From Lachnospiraceae bacterium (GTDB lineage: Bacteria; Bacillota; Clostridia; Lachnospirales; Lachnospiraceae): a stretch of 41,998 nt of DNA. The position numbers and the translations under genes are program-made. The DNA lies in the NCBI GenBank assembly GCA_017633935.1, contig JAGBOJ010000017.1:1-41998 (forward strand), in the 5' to 3' direction. The notes beneath the pieces were generated by a model. It made no database searches. It was not told where the DNA came from and saw nothing but the letters and a program-made list of their open reading frames with translations. Position 1 is the stretch's first letter; each line of letters opens with the position of its first letter. Of this stretch, positions 41,956 through 41,998 are shown one piece after another.

Positions 41956-41998
41956 CTGCTATCAACTTATATCGGCTTTTAATGACTTATATAAGGAA

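Overview
The window comes from a moderate-GC Firmicute of class Clostridia, most probably a Lachnospiraceae relative. The evidence is the Bacillus/Clostridium-type order ffh-rpsP-khpA-rimM-trmD-rplS-rbgA-rnhB, the yqeG-aroE-aroK-aroQ order, a DUF5688-like protein (a family I associate with Lachnospiraceae), strong AGGAGG ribosome binding sites and frequent ATA/AGA/AGG codons. Every gene I can support is on the minus strand, so the text below follows transcription from the right end of the window to the left. There is no phage, transposon, CRISPR array or rRNA. Coding density is high and no gene-free stretch exceeds 300 bases.

Right end (41880 to 39923): ychF and lgt, closed by a strong terminator. 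Then comes a division and cell wall (dcw) cluster from 39732 to 29231: mraZ, rsmH, ftsL-like, a class B penicillin-binding protein, mraY, murD, ftsW, ftsQ/divIB, then ftsZ and nrdR, which appear to have their own promoter and terminator. murG, murC, murE, murF and ftsA are absent. A shikimate block follows (yqeG, aroE, aroK, aroQ), then efp with its own promoter, a DUF5688-like gene flanked by related CGGTCCGG hairpins, tRNA-Arg(CCG), a membrane-anchored double-SH3b protein, and gdhA.

Middle (21979 to 9474): a long, tightly packed and partly overlapping series. It runs yihY, a CheX-like phosphatase fused to a receiver, an 87-residue unknown, a zf-HC2-type membrane protein, polA, coaE, a UDP-galactopyranose-mutase-like flavoprotein, an FtsA-like actin-fold protein with an unusual C-terminal extension, and a 968-residue fusion of an amino acid permease (APC fold) to a histidine kinase and receiver. 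This is the most unusual part of the window.

Left end (9401 to 1): the ribosome and translation block starts at a near-consensus promoter (ffh, rpsP, khpA, rimM, trmD), with rplS under its own promoter and terminator. It continues with two different type I signal peptidases flanking rbgA, then rnhB, an orphan pair resembling FliK and the FlhB C-terminal domain (the ylqG/ylqH position of Bacillus), yraN, and a DJ-1/PfpI-family gene cut by the window edge. Five start codons were moved from the longest-ORF start on the basis of ribosome binding sites (lepB1, the permease-kinase fusion, the CheX-receiver gene, the DUF5688-like gene, ftsZ).
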